Source: UBA1672 sp964587815
GTDB taxonomy: Bacteria; Pseudomonadota; Alphaproteobacteria; Micavibrionales; Micavibrionaceae
Direction: 5' to 3'
Assembly (NCBI GenBank): GCA_964587815.1
Contig: CAZPMH010000001.1
Span: 190,850 to 254,849, forward strand
Length of the DNA: 64,000 nucleotides
Shown here: positions 8,507 to 17,936 of the stretch, piece after piece
Numbering within the stretch: the first letter of the stretch is position 1
How the letters are laid out: every line of letters begins with the position of its first letter
The notes under the pieces: model-generated
The model's input: the letters and a program-made list of their open reading frames with translations, nothing else
What the model was told of the DNA's origin: nothing
Database searches by the model: none
Made by a program: the position numbers and the translations under genes

Positions 8507-9952
8507 TTGGACTTTCGGCCCATATTATACGTAAACGGTATTCTCCTCTCCGTCCTTTCTTTGAGCATGGTGTTTCCGATGCTTGCCGATTTATATTTCG
8601 GGTATGACGATTGGAAAGTCTTCATGTCGTGTATCATCATCACAGGCTTTTTCGGTGGTGCGCTTATCCTCAGCAATATGGGGCATCGTTATGATAATGT
8701 GACCACACGACAAGCGTTTTTACTGACCAACTCCGCTTGGTTCTTTCTGCCGACATTTGGGGCTTTGCCGTTTTGGCTTTCATCGCTCGATATGTCCTTT
8801 ACGGATTCGTTTTTTGAAGCGATGTCAGGTATTACCACAACAGGATCGACCGTTATTGTCGGGCTCGATTACACGCCCGCAGGCATTTTGCTCTGGCGTG
8901 CCATTCTGCAGTGGCTTGGCGGTATCGGGATTATTATTATGGCGATGTCTGTTCTTCCGTTTTTGAAAGTTGGGGGGATGCAGATTTTTATTGCCGAAAT
9001 GTCCGAGGACGAAAAAGCCCTGCCCCGCGCAGCGCAGCTCGCCAGCTTTATTATGGTCATCTATGTTATTTTGACAGGCATTTGCGCCTTATTTTACATG
9101 TTGGTCGGCATGGAGATTTTTGATGCTGTTGCGCACGCCATGACAACCATCGCCACGGGTGGTTTTTCGACGTTCGATGCATCATTTAGTCATTATACAA
9201 ACCCAAGTGCTGAAATTGTCGCAACGATCTTCATGATTATGGGCGGTATACCCTTCGTTCTGTACCTAAAAGCCGTGCGTGGTGATATTAAGCCATTATT
9301 TAAAGATTCTCAGGTGCGGTGGTTTATTTCTATTCTCGCCATCACGATTACGGCGATGACTATTTACCTTTACCACACGCAAGGAATGAGTGTTTTGGAA
9401 GGGTTTCGACGGTCTTCTTTTAACATTGTCTCCGTCATGACAGGGACAGGTTATGGCAGCGGTGATTTTAACGCATGGGGCGGTTTTGCGGTTAGTTTGT
9501 TCTTCTTTCTCATGGTTGTTGGCGCCTGTGCGGGTTCAACTTCATGCGGGATTAAGCTGTTCCGTTTTCAGGTTTTGTATAGTGTTACAAAAATTCAGAT
9601 CAATAAGCTGTTGCACCCGAATGGTGTGTTTATTCCGCATTATAACGGCAAGCCGATGCCGAAGGATGTTCCGGGCTCGGTTATGGGATTTTTCTTTATC
9701 TATGCGTTAGGCTTTTCATTCCTGGCGATCGCCCTGTCTTTCGTGGGGTTGGACTTTATCACTGCGATGTCAGGCGCGGCGACCTCCATATCTAATGTAG
9801 GGCCCGGGTTAGGGCCAATAATCGGCCCAACAGGGAATTTTCAGCCCCTGCCAGACAGTGCTAAGTGGATTCTATGCGCAGGCATGTTGCTCGGTCGCTT
9901 AGAGCTGTTTACGATTTTGGTTATGCTGTCACCGCATTTTTGGAAGAATTAA
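8507..9952 (+). CDS. trkH: TrkH-family potassium uptake channel
   Basis: Inner-membrane K+ translocating subunit of the Trk system. The 481-residue protein has the four repeated membrane-pore-membrane units of the family; pore signatures are visible as SGITTTGSTV, TIATGGFSTFD, SVMTGTGYGSGDF and ATSISNVGPGLG. The start is TTG at 8507: an in-frame TAA lies 15 bases upstream, the TAAGAGG sequence is a suitably placed ribosome binding site, and the resulting DFRPILYVNGILL is the usual TrkH N-terminus. The regulatory NAD-binding subunit TrkA is not in the window. It is convergent with the following lipoprotein gene, with only ten bases between stops. Confidence 0.92.
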   Translation: MDFRPILYVNGILLSVLSLSMVFPMLADLYFGYDDWKVFMSCIIITGFFGGALILSNMGHRYDNVTTRQAFLLTNSAWFFLPTFGALPFWLSSLDMSFTDSFFEAMSGITTTGSTVIVGLDYTPAGILLWRAILQWLGGIGIIIMAMSVLPFLKVGGMQIFIAEMSEDEKALPRAAQLASFIMVIYVILTGICALFYMLVGMEIFDAVAHAMTTIATGGFSTFDASFSHYTNPSAEIVATIFMIMGGIPFVLYLKAVRGDIKPLFKDSQVRWFISILAITITAMTIYLYHTQGMSVLEGFRRSSFNIVSVMTGTGYGSGDFNAWGGFAVSLFFFLMVVGACAGSTSCGIKLFRFQVLYSVTKIQINKLLHPNGVFIPHYNGKPMPKDVPGSVMGFFFIYALGFSFLAIALSFVGLDFITAMSGAATSISNVGPGLGPIIGPTGNFQPLPDSAKWILCAGMLLGRLELFTILVMLSPHFWKN

Positions 9953-9962
9953 TCTCCGATTC

Positions 9963-10541
9963 TCAAAGCACTTTGAATTTTCTTAAAAGATTTTCACGTA
10001 TGGCGATATCCAGATCATCCAGCATTTCATCTACGGCTTGGAATTGCCCTGCTTCGCGCTCAGCCAAAGTCAGATGTTCGGATTGTTTAATCACACGCTT
10101 TATTCTAAGAACGGTCACATCGCGTTCAATCGTCTGCGTACCTAATATCTCAAACGCAATTTCTGCCGTTATTGTGTAGATGTCTTGCTCGTCTAGAGTG
10201 AGAACAGCAGCGACTGCGTTGCCTGATTCCTCTTTGTTATAATCAATCGTGACCGATTGAATATAGGCCTTCAGTTTTCCAATATTACCAGATGGCTGAA
10301 AACGTTTTGCCAGATAGCCGTAAATGGCTTGCTCAGGATTTACGTCCAAGCCTTTTGGCAGGACGATTGGGTTATTCTCTGCAAAGGACGCGTATTGATA
10401 TGAGGCGACATTGACGGGATAGCTTTTCGCTGCATTAAAGGTCATATCCTCAGTTTCAGTCGTTTTCGTGGTGAATGCCGCGCAGGAGAGGAGCAAAAGC
10501 GGTAATGTAAGTACGGCTAAGCGTTTGACATTATTCATCAT
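9963..10541 (-). CDS. Putative lipoprotein of unknown function
   Basis: The 192-residue product has a signal peptide ending in the lipobox LLSC (C19 or so) and no membrane segment after it. I recognise no named domain; the mature part is mixed alpha/beta with a regular C-terminal helix rich in Glu/Arg/Asp. The layout resembles small envelope lipoproteins of the LptE or DUF type, but nothing specific supports this. Its ATGATG start overlaps the last 11 bases of hslO, so translation is probably coupled to the chaperone gene. Convergent with trkH. Confidence 0.8.
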   Translation of the reverse strand: MMNNVKRLAVLTLPLLLLSCAAFTTKTTETEDMTFNAAKSYPVNVASYQYASFAENNPIVLPKGLDVNPEQAIYGYLAKRFQPSGNIGKLKAYIQSVTIDYNKEESGNAVAAVLTLDEQDIYTITAEIAFEILGTQTIERDVTVLRIKRVIKQSEHLTLAEREAGQFQAVDEMLDDLDIAIRENLLRKFKVL

Positions 10542-11487
10542 GGTTTTGATTTTCCTTCATTTTGGTGAGCATTTTTTCAACCGCGTTGCGATCAAATTCG
10601 TATTGTTTACTGCAAAATTCACATGTCATCGTGATCTTTCCATCTACGGTGACATAGTCGATATCATCAGGTGTCAGCGTATACAGAACATTCTTCACGC
10701 GTTCTTCATCGCAGCGGCAGTTTTTTTGTATTGGTTTCGGATCGTAGATGCGTACACCCTCTTCGTGAAATAGTCTGAAAAGAAGCTCTTCTACTGTTAA
10801 GTCAGGGCTTAAGAGCTCGTCATCGGTACAGCTGTCTAATAAAACCATTGCCCTACGCCAATCATCTTCACGCACGTTTCCCGCACCGGCCTCAGAATTT
10901 TTTTGATCTTCAGGCATATGTTGGAGCATGATTGCAGCGCTCCGCCACTTTCCGTCGCGTTCACCGATGGCCATTTTGATGCCTGTACCGATTTGTTCGG
11001 ATTGCGCGAAATAATGCTGTACGCATTCGACCAATGATGCACCGTTCAATTCGACAATGCCCTGATAGCGATCAGTATGTGCGCCCTGATCAACGGTGAA
11101 GGCAATGTAGCCCTTTCCCAGATATTGCGCGAGATGGTTTTGATCGCCCTCTACTGTTTTCAAGGCGGAGAGATGTTCCCTCGAGTTTTGGAAACGTTCA
11201 GAGTCAAAAGACGCGCAGGCACGTACATCACCGTTACTGGCAAGATCGGAGACAAGCATTTTTAAAGGTCCGTCACCTTGTGCCTGTAATGTAAAGATTC
11301 CTTCATATTTTAACATGGATGACAATGCGACAGCCAAAGTTGCCGTTTCACCAACCAGATGCGCAATGGGTAGCGGGTAATTATGTGCTTCTAAAATTTC
11401 ATCTATGACGGTTTCAAGATGGACGATGCGCCCGCGAATTGACGAGGCCTCTAATTGAAACGTTTTGTAGAAGTTTTCATCTGACAT
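10531..11487 (-). CDS. hslO: Redox-regulated chaperone Hsp33
   Basis: Cytoplasmic holdase chaperone activated by oxidation. The 318-residue protein carries the C-terminal zinc/redox switch with cysteines C257-x-C259 and C289-xx-C292 (CRC and CEFC), and the N-terminal Hsp33 fold with VGETATLAVALSSML and LQAQGDGPLKMLVSDL. Family length is about 290-330. Its stop codon overlaps the start of the lipoprotein gene downstream; upstream, after 24 bases, lies the ABC-2 permease on the same strand, so the three genes may form one unit. Alphaproteobacterial hslO often sits near argF/argD; those are absent here. Confidence 0.94.
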   Translation of the reverse strand: MSDENFYKTFQLEASSIRGRIVHLETVIDEILEAHNYPLPIAHLVGETATLAVALSSMLKYEGIFTLQAQGDGPLKMLVSDLASNGDVRACASFDSERFQNSREHLSALKTVEGDQNHLAQYLGKGYIAFTVDQGAHTDRYQGIVELNGASLVECVQHYFAQSEQIGTGIKMAIGERDGKWRSAAIMLQHMPEDQKNSEAGAGNVREDDWRRAMVLLDSCTDDELLSPDLTVEELLFRLFHEEGVRIYDPKPIQKNCRCDEERVKNVLYTLTPDDIDYVTVDGKITMTCEFCSKQYEFDRNAVEKMLTKMKENQNHDE

Positions 11488-11511
11488 GGTTTTTCTCGTA
11501 TCACCCGATCT

Positions 11512-12312
11512 TTAAGATTTAACTTTGTAGCCCGATTTTATCATTTTGTAGCACAGGAATGTCAGCCCTCCGTTGCATGCAAATAACAGTATCAGCCCAA
11601 ATATAATATTGCCGTCAGATTGCCCTGTGAAGCCATAGCGGAAGCCGTCTATCATATAAAAGAACGGGTTTAGCAACGCCATGTCCTGCCATATTCCTGG
11701 CAAAACTTGAATAGAGTAGAACGTGCCGGACAAAAAGGTGAGCGGCGTGACAACGAAATTTGTAACCGCTGCAATATGATCAAACTTTTCTGACCATATC
11801 CCTGCGGCGATGCCGATTGTGCCGAGCATGTACGTGCCCAAAACAGCGAATAAGACCACTGCCCATACGGCGTGCATGCCCATGGGGGCGAACATAGATA
11901 GGACAAGCGTGGTCAGAACGCCGACTGTTAACCCCCGTGTTACTGCACCGGTGGCGTATCCTGTTAGGATTTCGCCTGCAGATAAAGGCGGCATAAGGAC
12001 ATCGACAATGTTGCCTTGCACTTTTGAGATGACAAGCGATGAGGAGGTGTTTGCAAATGAATTTTGAACCATTGTCATCATGATCAAGCCCGGTGCGAGA
12101 AAGGCCAGAAACGATATTCCGTTCATCTCGCGGTCTGCGCCGCCGAATGCCAATGCAAAGACTGTGTAGTACATAAGTGTTGTCACGGTTGGTGCGATGA
12201 TTGTCTGAGTATAGACATTCACAAAACGCAAAACTTCACGCTTTACCAGCGTGTAAAGGCCGATTTTATTGATGCCGTTTACTTTTTTATCGTGTGAAAA
12301 TTGATTTGCCAT
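11512..12312 (-). CDS. ABC-2 type transporter permease
   Basis: A 266-residue integral inner-membrane protein with about six hydrophobic segments and the ABC-2 permease layout (N-terminal LVKREVLRFVNVYTQTIIAPTVTTLMYYTVF, central GNIVDVLMPPLSAGEI, later VTPLTFLSGTFYSIQVLP). It resembles the YadH/NodJ group that exports polysaccharides, lipids or drugs with a separate ATPase. No ABC ATPase gene is beside it: the neighbours are hslO and the divergent recX, so the ATPase must be encoded elsewhere or lost. Substrate unknown. Confidence 0.87.
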   Translation of the reverse strand: MANQFSHDKKVNGINKIGLYTLVKREVLRFVNVYTQTIIAPTVTTLMYYTVFALAFGGADREMNGISFLAFLAPGLIMMTMVQNSFANTSSSLVISKVQGNIVDVLMPPLSAGEILTGYATGAVTRGLTVGVLTTLVLSMFAPMGMHAVWAVVLFAVLGTYMLGTIGIAAGIWSEKFDHIAAVTNFVVTPLTFLSGTFYSIQVLPGIWQDMALLNPFFYMIDGFRYGFTGQSDGNIIFGLILLFACNGGLTFLCYKMIKSGYKVKS

Positions 12313-12353
12313 GAAGGAGCCTGTAGCATGCGTTTTAGGAGTATTTTTTCAAT

Positions 12354-13052
12354 ATGTCATACAATACGCCAGAGACGTCAAATATCAAGGCTGAAAACGA
12401 TTTTGCTTCAGATGGCCGAGAAACAGATGCCTCTAAGCCACGCTACAAAAAGCGTACGCCGCGGCGCCCGCGTAAAATCACGAAAAGTTATCTGCATAAT
12501 TCAGGTTTGTATTATCTGGAACGTTTTGCCGCCAGTAAGGCGCACTTTAAAACCGTTATGAAACGTAAGGTTAAACGCTCTTGCTTGTATCATACAGATC
12601 AGGATTATGATGAATGTGCAGAGATGGTGGATGCGCTGGCCGATAAATTCGAAGAATTGGGCTTACTCAATGATGCGCTTTACACGAGGGGCTGTGTTGA
12701 GGGGTTTCGGCGGCGCGGGCTTTCGCGTTCTGCCATTTTGAACAAAATGCGCGTCAAAGGTATTGACCGCGATGCAACGCTTGAAGTTTTGAATCATATT
12801 GATGCGGAAGTTTATGATGGCGAAGACTTATCTGAAAAGCGGTCAGCACTAAAGCTGGCACGTAAGAAGAAGCTCGGCCCTTATGTTGTGGAAGGCACAA
12901 CCGATCATTTGGATGATGATGAGAAACGAAAGGCGCAGCAACGTGCGCTTGGGGCATTTGCGCGTGCGGGGTTTTCCTATGCACTTTCACGGTGGGTTTT
13001 GGATTTGATGCCAGAGGATTTAGACGAGTTGGATATTGATCTATTGCGATAG
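12354..13052 (+). CDS. recX: Regulatory protein RecX
   Basis: Modulator of RecA filament growth. The 232-residue protein has a basic N-terminal tail (about residues 25-45) followed by the helical RecX repeats: YLHNSGLYYLERFAASKAHF, KVKRSCLYHT, then LNDALYTRGCVEGFRRRGLS and a last three-helix segment ending with GFSYALSRWVLD. Family members are typically 150-270 residues. recA is not adjacent. The start has a rather distant AGGAG, so another start is possible. Convergent with the PAS kinase gene, eight bases apart. Confidence 0.85.
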   Translation: MSYNTPETSNIKAENDFASDGRETDASKPRYKKRTPRRPRKITKSYLHNSGLYYLERFAASKAHFKTVMKRKVKRSCLYHTDQDYDECAEMVDALADKFEELGLLNDALYTRGCVEGFRRRGLSRSAILNKMRVKGIDRDATLEVLNHIDAEVYDGEDLSEKRSALKLARKKKLGPYVVEGTTDHLDDDEKRKAQQRALGAFARAGFSYALSRWVLDLMPEDLDELDIDLLR

Positions 13053-13059
13053 GTGAAAT

Positions 13060-15624
13060 CTAAGCATTTTCGTTGTCAGCGTTTACGTCATACCGAACAA
13101 CCCGGTTTGCAGGGAAGATAATGGTGACTGTTGTACCAATTGATTTTTCCGACAATACATCGATACGCCCATCATGGATGCCCATAACAGCTTGTGCCAA
13201 TGGCAATCCGAGACCTGTTCCTGAACTGGCACGATCAAGGGCGTTGTCGATTTGACCGAAAGGCGTGAGAGCTTTGCGAATTTCATCTGCGTTCATGCCG
13301 ACGCCCGTATCGGAGATTGAGAAACGGAATGCACCATCGCTGTCTTCGTTCGAGAAAATGGTGATGCGGCCGTTTTCGGGGGTATACTTAATCGCGTTTG
13401 CGTAAATGTTACCGAGCACCTGTTTGATGGAGACTTCTTCGCCGATAATGTTCGGCAAGCTTTTTACATCGTTAATTAAGACGATGTTCTTTTCTTTAAT
13501 TCGCGCACTATACAGGTCCATACAGCTTTCAAGTACGTTCTTAAATGAGAATTCGCTTTCATTCAGATCGCGCTTTCCTGCCTCGATTTTTGAGATGTCC
13601 AATATCTCGCTGATGATTTTGAGGAGGCCTTGGCCGCTTTTGTGGATGTCAGTCACATATTCTTTATATACCTCCTGCCCTAGCGGCCCCATCACCTCGT
13701 TTTTCATGATGTCCGAAAACCCGATGATTGCGTTAAGCGGTGTACGCAATTCATGACTCATATTGGCGATAAATTCGGTTTTTGTGCGGCTGGCGATATC
13801 GGATTCAATTTTGGCTTCCATTAGGGCAATGTCGGCTTCTTTCCTTTTCGTGATATCCTCCATCGACCCTTCAAAGTAAAGAAGATTTCCGCTTTCATCT
13901 TTAACGGCACGTACATTTTCCAGAACCCATATTTTAGTGCCGTCCTTTTTGGTCACTTGGTTTTCATAGCCGAAGATTTGCTCATGAACCATGAGGGTTT
14001 TGATAAAGTTTTCACGTTCTGCGGTGTCGGCGTACACTGTTCCATTTGCGTTCTTTACAACGCGCAGAAGCTCTTCCGGTGAGCCATAGCCCAAGATACG
14101 CGCCATAGAAGGGTTGGCGCTCAGGTAAATTCCTTCGGGCGTTAATTGGTATAAACCGCCTGCAGCGTTTTCAACAATTGTTCTATACTTCTTTTCCGCT
14201 TCTGCTAAAGCGCGCTCTGCACGGCGACGTTCTTCTACGTCGGTAATTGTTCCGACCACACGTAACTTTTGGTTTTCATCTTGCCGGATCATGGATAAGG
14301 CGAGTTCTATTGCTCGGAACGTTCCATCTGATATGCGTATACGGGTAAAAGAGCGGTATGCGGTTTTCTTACCTGCTATCAGCAAATCAAAATCATGCTT
14401 CTGCTTTGCTTGTTCTTGAGGGTGGAGCATAGAAAACAGATTGTGTCCACAAGAGCGCTCCGTTTCAAAACCTGTGATTTTTTCCCATGCCGCGCTTAAG
14501 AAAAGTAGTATTCCGTTGGTGTCGGTTTCAAAGATAATATCACTGACAGAATCAATAACAGCTCGGTTATCGCGTTCTGATGTAATGATCGTTTCGTTTA
14601 GCCGCTCTCTTTCCTGAATCTCTTCATAGAGCTCACGGTTTTTTTCTTCCAATGCCTTGTTGATGTTTGTCACACGCATAGACTGATTTTGACTGTGGCG
14701 TATGAATAAGGTAATCAACGCCACTAAAATTGCGCCCATGACCAGAATGAAATATGGGATCGTTTCTAAAATTTGCGTATTTTTTGCTTTTTGAAAATCA
14801 AGCACGACCTGCCAGTCCGCGTTTCCGACAGAGAAATTATATGTCAAAGCATTATCATCCGATTGGCTTTTGCCTGCTCCTTCACCAATGTTTGCATCCA
14901 TATGGTAGATACGATTATCGGTCAACATATCCCGAATTGTAAATCTTGAGACAACCTCACTACCAAGTATCACGTTTTGGTCAAAAACCAAGCCTGCACG
15001 GCTTACCCCTATGATTGTCCCTATATCTGATCGCCCTGTCTGCACTGTTTTGAAAAGAGCAAATGATCGTGTTCGCGTTGGTCGATTTCCCGGCTGTTCA
15101 ACATACTCCATCCCTTCAAAATCAATGAAGGTCTGTATTCCTTCTTTTTCAAATACCTTACTTCCGACTAAACGCGTAATCAGGTCTTTATCAACTTTTA
15201 AAACGTAACGATTTTCAAAAGACGGATCAGTATTGCTTGCGATTGTTTCGAATTGCCAGTTACCGGGGGATTTTTCATAGAGCCAAATAATTTGATCAAA
15301 ATAACTTAAGTATGGAATGTTTCTACGAATTTGCTTTGCGACGCCCTCTTTATCTTTTTCATCAGCCAAAGAAATAACGCTGGTGATCATGCGCATCACA
15401 TTTTCAAGCCTTGAAATCCCTTCAACAATCATTGCGCCCGCTTCTTGAGATGTGCGGCTTCTTTCTGTGGTTGATATGTTGGCTGTGTAATAGGTGAAGG
15501 TAAAGAATGCGACGAGCGTAATAATAGCGCCCAGCGTCACGACAAGCGCCTGAGACAAGCCCGAAGCAATTTCTTTCGGGATTAGGGGTGATTTATCGTC
15601 ACTGTTTCGTTTTTTAAATATCAT
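13060..15624 (-). CDS. Membrane-bound PAS-domain sensor histidine kinase
   Basis: An 854-residue sensor. Membrane helix 1 is at about residues 23-47 and helix 2 at 288-308, enclosing a periplasmic domain of about 240 residues of no type I can name. A coiled linker (320-350) leads to two PAS domains (about 350-470 and 475-598), each followed by PAC-type ends (GTITDVEERR; GSMEDITKRK). HisKA holds the phosphorylated H624 in NMSHELRTPL; the ATPase domain has the N-box around residues 739-747, G1 DTGVGM and G2 GTGLGLPLA. There is no receiver domain. It lies 123 bases after the EnvZ/OmpR-type pair on the same strand, so it may feed the same regulator, or an unlinked one such as the DivK/CtrA network; this is inference. 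Confidence 0.9.
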   Translation of the reverse strand: MIFKKRNSDDKSPLIPKEIASGLSQALVVTLGAIITLVAFFTFTYYTANISTTERSRTSQEAGAMIVEGISRLENVMRMITSVISLADEKDKEGVAKQIRRNIPYLSYFDQIIWLYEKSPGNWQFETIASNTDPSFENRYVLKVDKDLITRLVGSKVFEKEGIQTFIDFEGMEYVEQPGNRPTRTRSFALFKTVQTGRSDIGTIIGVSRAGLVFDQNVILGSEVVSRFTIRDMLTDNRIYHMDANIGEGAGKSQSDDNALTYNFSVGNADWQVVLDFQKAKNTQILETIPYFILVMGAILVALITLFIRHSQNQSMRVTNINKALEEKNRELYEEIQERERLNETIITSERDNRAVIDSVSDIIFETDTNGILLFLSAAWEKITGFETERSCGHNLFSMLHPQEQAKQKHDFDLLIAGKKTAYRSFTRIRISDGTFRAIELALSMIRQDENQKLRVVGTITDVEERRRAERALAEAEKKYRTIVENAAGGLYQLTPEGIYLSANPSMARILGYGSPEELLRVVKNANGTVYADTAERENFIKTLMVHEQIFGYENQVTKKDGTKIWVLENVRAVKDESGNLLYFEGSMEDITKRKEADIALMEAKIESDIASRTKTEFIANMSHELRTPLNAIIGFSDIMKNEVMGPLGQEVYKEYVTDIHKSGQGLLKIISEILDISKIEAGKRDLNESEFSFKNVLESCMDLYSARIKEKNIVLINDVKSLPNIIGEEVSIKQVLGNIYANAIKYTPENGRITIFSNEDSDGAFRFSISDTGVGMNADEIRKALTPFGQIDNALDRASSGTGLGLPLAQAVMGIHDGRIDVLSEKSIGTTVTIIFPANRVVRYDVNADNENA

Positions 15625-15747
15625 TTTAAGTCAATTAGCCGGACGGCATCTTTCGTATTGCAGCAAGATGATAGCGTAAATTACAGGAAAACACCAATAT
15701 GTTTAGGTGTTTTACCCTCTTTTACACGGTTTTTGGCTGCTCAGAAA

Positions 15748-17103
15748 CTACAATGGTAATATTATGTGTACCAACAATCCGCCATGTTCGCTGTCGCCCA
15801 GCATGATTTCACCCCCGTGCGCATGAATGATATCCATAGCAATGGGAAGCCCTAAACCAACGCCTCCCGTCTCAGGGTTGCGCGAATCTTCAACCCGATA
15901 AAAAGGGCGAAAGACATTTTGTTTATCCTCGGTTGAAATTCCGGGACCGTTATCTTCTACCAGAATTTCAATATTCTGTTTTTCGTTCACTTTAAAAGTG
16001 ATCCATATATTGTCAGCAAATTTAGCAGCGTTGCCCAAAATGTTCATTAGGCATCTTTTAAAAGCGACCGGCCTGATCATCATGAAGCAGGGTGCGTCGC
16101 TTTCGTTTGCATACGTTACGTCTGTGCCCTGGCGCTTCATAGCGGTTGTTACATCTTCCAGTATGGCGTTGATATCACAGGATGTTGATTTTTCGCGCCC
16201 CTCGCCGCGGACGAAATTCAGATACCCTTCAATCATTCGTTCCATATCGTTGATGTCTTTTTTCATCTCATAGATATCAGGACCATCGCCGAGCATCGCT
16301 AACTGTAATTTCAGGCGTGTTAAGGGCGTCCGCAAATCGTGGGATACACCCGCGAGCATATCAGTTCTTTGTGATATTTGGCGTTGTATGCGTGTTCTCA
16401 TATCAACGAAGGCTTTACCGGCTTGACGCACTTCGCGCGCGCCTTCGATTTTGAAGTATGGTACATCACGCCCTTTACCGAACCTTTCAGCAGATACGGC
16501 GAGGCGGCGGATCGGACGGATCTGGTTTCTCATAAATAAGACGGCGATAATTAATAATACAATTGAAGCAGCAAAAACCCAGAGTAAGAATATGTAGGTT
16601 GTTGACGAAAATAACCTGCGTTGGGGCAAGGTAAAGTTTATTATATCGTCATCAACTTGTACGCGGACCTCCACCCATTTTTCTGAAAAATCTACTTCTA
16701 CGGTGTACGGGTTTTTGATTTTATCGCTTAGTTCTTTGTGAAGGCTGTTTTCTATCATCGCCGCCCAACCGACAGAAAAACCGTTATTCTTGGTGGTATC
16801 GAGCGTTTGATTTTCGTCGAAGGAGATTAATATTCCGAGGTTCTTTTCATATATGTTTTCGGCCTTATTCTTGAAACCATCCCCATTCGCTTCATTTACC
16901 AAATCCACAAAAGATTGAATCTCACCGGCAACAGCGTAGGACAGACGCGATGTTACCTTGCCCCAATGTCGATCAAAGAAGATAAAGGTCGTTATGATCT
17001 GGATCAAAAAGACAGGAATAATCAAAATAAGTAATGAGCGCAAAAACAAGGTTTGCGGTAGAAATCGTTTAATTATTCCTCTTTTTTTTATATTTTCTGC
17101 CAT
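15748..17103 (-). CDS. EnvZ-type sensor histidine kinase
   Basis: A 451-residue kinase with membrane helices at about residues 19-43 and 168-191 enclosing a periplasmic sensor, a HAMP domain (about 192-245), HisKA with H255 in GVSHDLRTPL and a C-terminal ATPase domain with N-box around residue 355, VEDNGPGIS and GVGLGLPIA. The domain order is that of EnvZ, RstB or CpxA. The start ATG follows three bases after the stop of the OmpR-type regulator, so the pair is co-translated and is a cognate two-component system. The stimulus is unknown. Confidence 0.92.
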   Translation of the reverse strand: MAENIKKRGIIKRFLPQTLFLRSLLILIIPVFLIQIITTFIFFDRHWGKVTSRLSYAVAGEIQSFVDLVNEANGDGFKNKAENIYEKNLGILISFDENQTLDTTKNNGFSVGWAAMIENSLHKELSDKIKNPYTVEVDFSEKWVEVRVQVDDDIINFTLPQRRLFSSTTYIFLLWVFAASIVLLIIAVLFMRNQIRPIRRLAVSAERFGKGRDVPYFKIEGAREVRQAGKAFVDMRTRIQRQISQRTDMLAGVSHDLRTPLTRLKLQLAMLGDGPDIYEMKKDINDMERMIEGYLNFVRGEGREKSTSCDINAILEDVTTAMKRQGTDVTYANESDAPCFMMIRPVAFKRCLMNILGNAAKFADNIWITFKVNEKQNIEILVEDNGPGISTEDKQNVFRPFYRVEDSRNPETGGVGLGLPIAMDIIHAHGGEIMLGDSEHGGLLVHIILPL

Positions 17104-17106
17104 TGC

Positions 17107-17826
17107 CTACGCCTTTTCCGCCCGTAGAATGTAGCCCTTGCCGCGTACGGTTTGCAAGAAGCGTGGCTGTTTGGTGTCTTCTTCGATCTTGCGGCGCAGG
17201 CGTGTCACCTGCACATCTATTGTGCGGCCTCCAGCGTCTAATTCACATCGATCCGCCAATTCATCACGAGAGACCACATTACTGTTTGATTGTAATAGTG
17301 CCTGAAGCAAGTTTTTTTCGACTGTTGTTAAGGCAATGACGTTCTCACCATCTTTCAGCTCTTCGCGGGCAGTATCGTAAATTAGCCCTCCTATTTTATA
17401 ACGCTTCGCATCGTTTCCTTTGTTGTGCAAACGCTTCATGATGACCTGAAGCCTTAGCACCAGTTCACGCGGCTCGAAAGGTTTAGAAAGGTAATCGTCT
17501 GCGCCAGTCTCAAGCCCCGTAATACGATCTTCGACTTCATTGAGTGCAGTCAAAAGTAATATTGGGATATCGTTACCTTGTGAACGTAAATGCTGCGCAA
17601 AATCAGTGCCGCGCTGACCCGGCATCATGACGTCAAGCACGATGACGTCAAAAGCGAACCGTGTCATGATTTCTTGCGCGTCTTTTGCATCTTCCGCTGT
17701 CAAAACGATAAACCCGTTTTCTTGCAAGTATCGAGAGACAAGAGATCGAATTCGCCTGTCGTCATCCACAATCAAAACATGTGGTTTCGAAAACTGGGCT
17801 TCATTGTTGGTGCTATTAATTGGCAT
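17107..17826 (-). CDS. OmpR-type response regulator
   Basis: A 239-residue regulator with an N-terminal receiver (acidic pocket D21-D23, phosphorylated D65 in VIVLDVMMPG, T in LLLTALNE, K in DDYLSKPFEPREL) and a C-terminal winged-helix DNA-binding domain (about 140-236, with GRTIDVQVTRLRRKIE and the terminal RGKGYIL). It is the first gene of the minus-strand sensory block and immediately precedes its kinase. Family membership is certain; the name ompR is not justified because porin targets cannot be shown. A divergent promoter region of 110 bases separates it from ilvE. Confidence 0.94.
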   Translation of the reverse strand: MPINSTNNEAQFSKPHVLIVDDDRRIRSLVSRYLQENGFIVLTAEDAKDAQEIMTRFAFDVIVLDVMMPGQRGTDFAQHLRSQGNDIPILLLTALNEVEDRITGLETGADDYLSKPFEPRELVLRLQVIMKRLHNKGNDAKRYKIGGLIYDTAREELKDGENVIALTTVEKNLLQALLQSNSNVVSRDELADRCELDAGGRTIDVQVTRLRRKIEEDTKQPRFLQTVRGKGYILRAEKA

Positions 17827-17936
17827 CGTTACTTATTTACACAAAATCCAATTTCAAATATAGCTATTTATAGAATTAATGCGTATTTTGTTAGATTGAT
17901 TATCTGCTGAATGCAAAGAAGAAGGACTTAAGAAAC

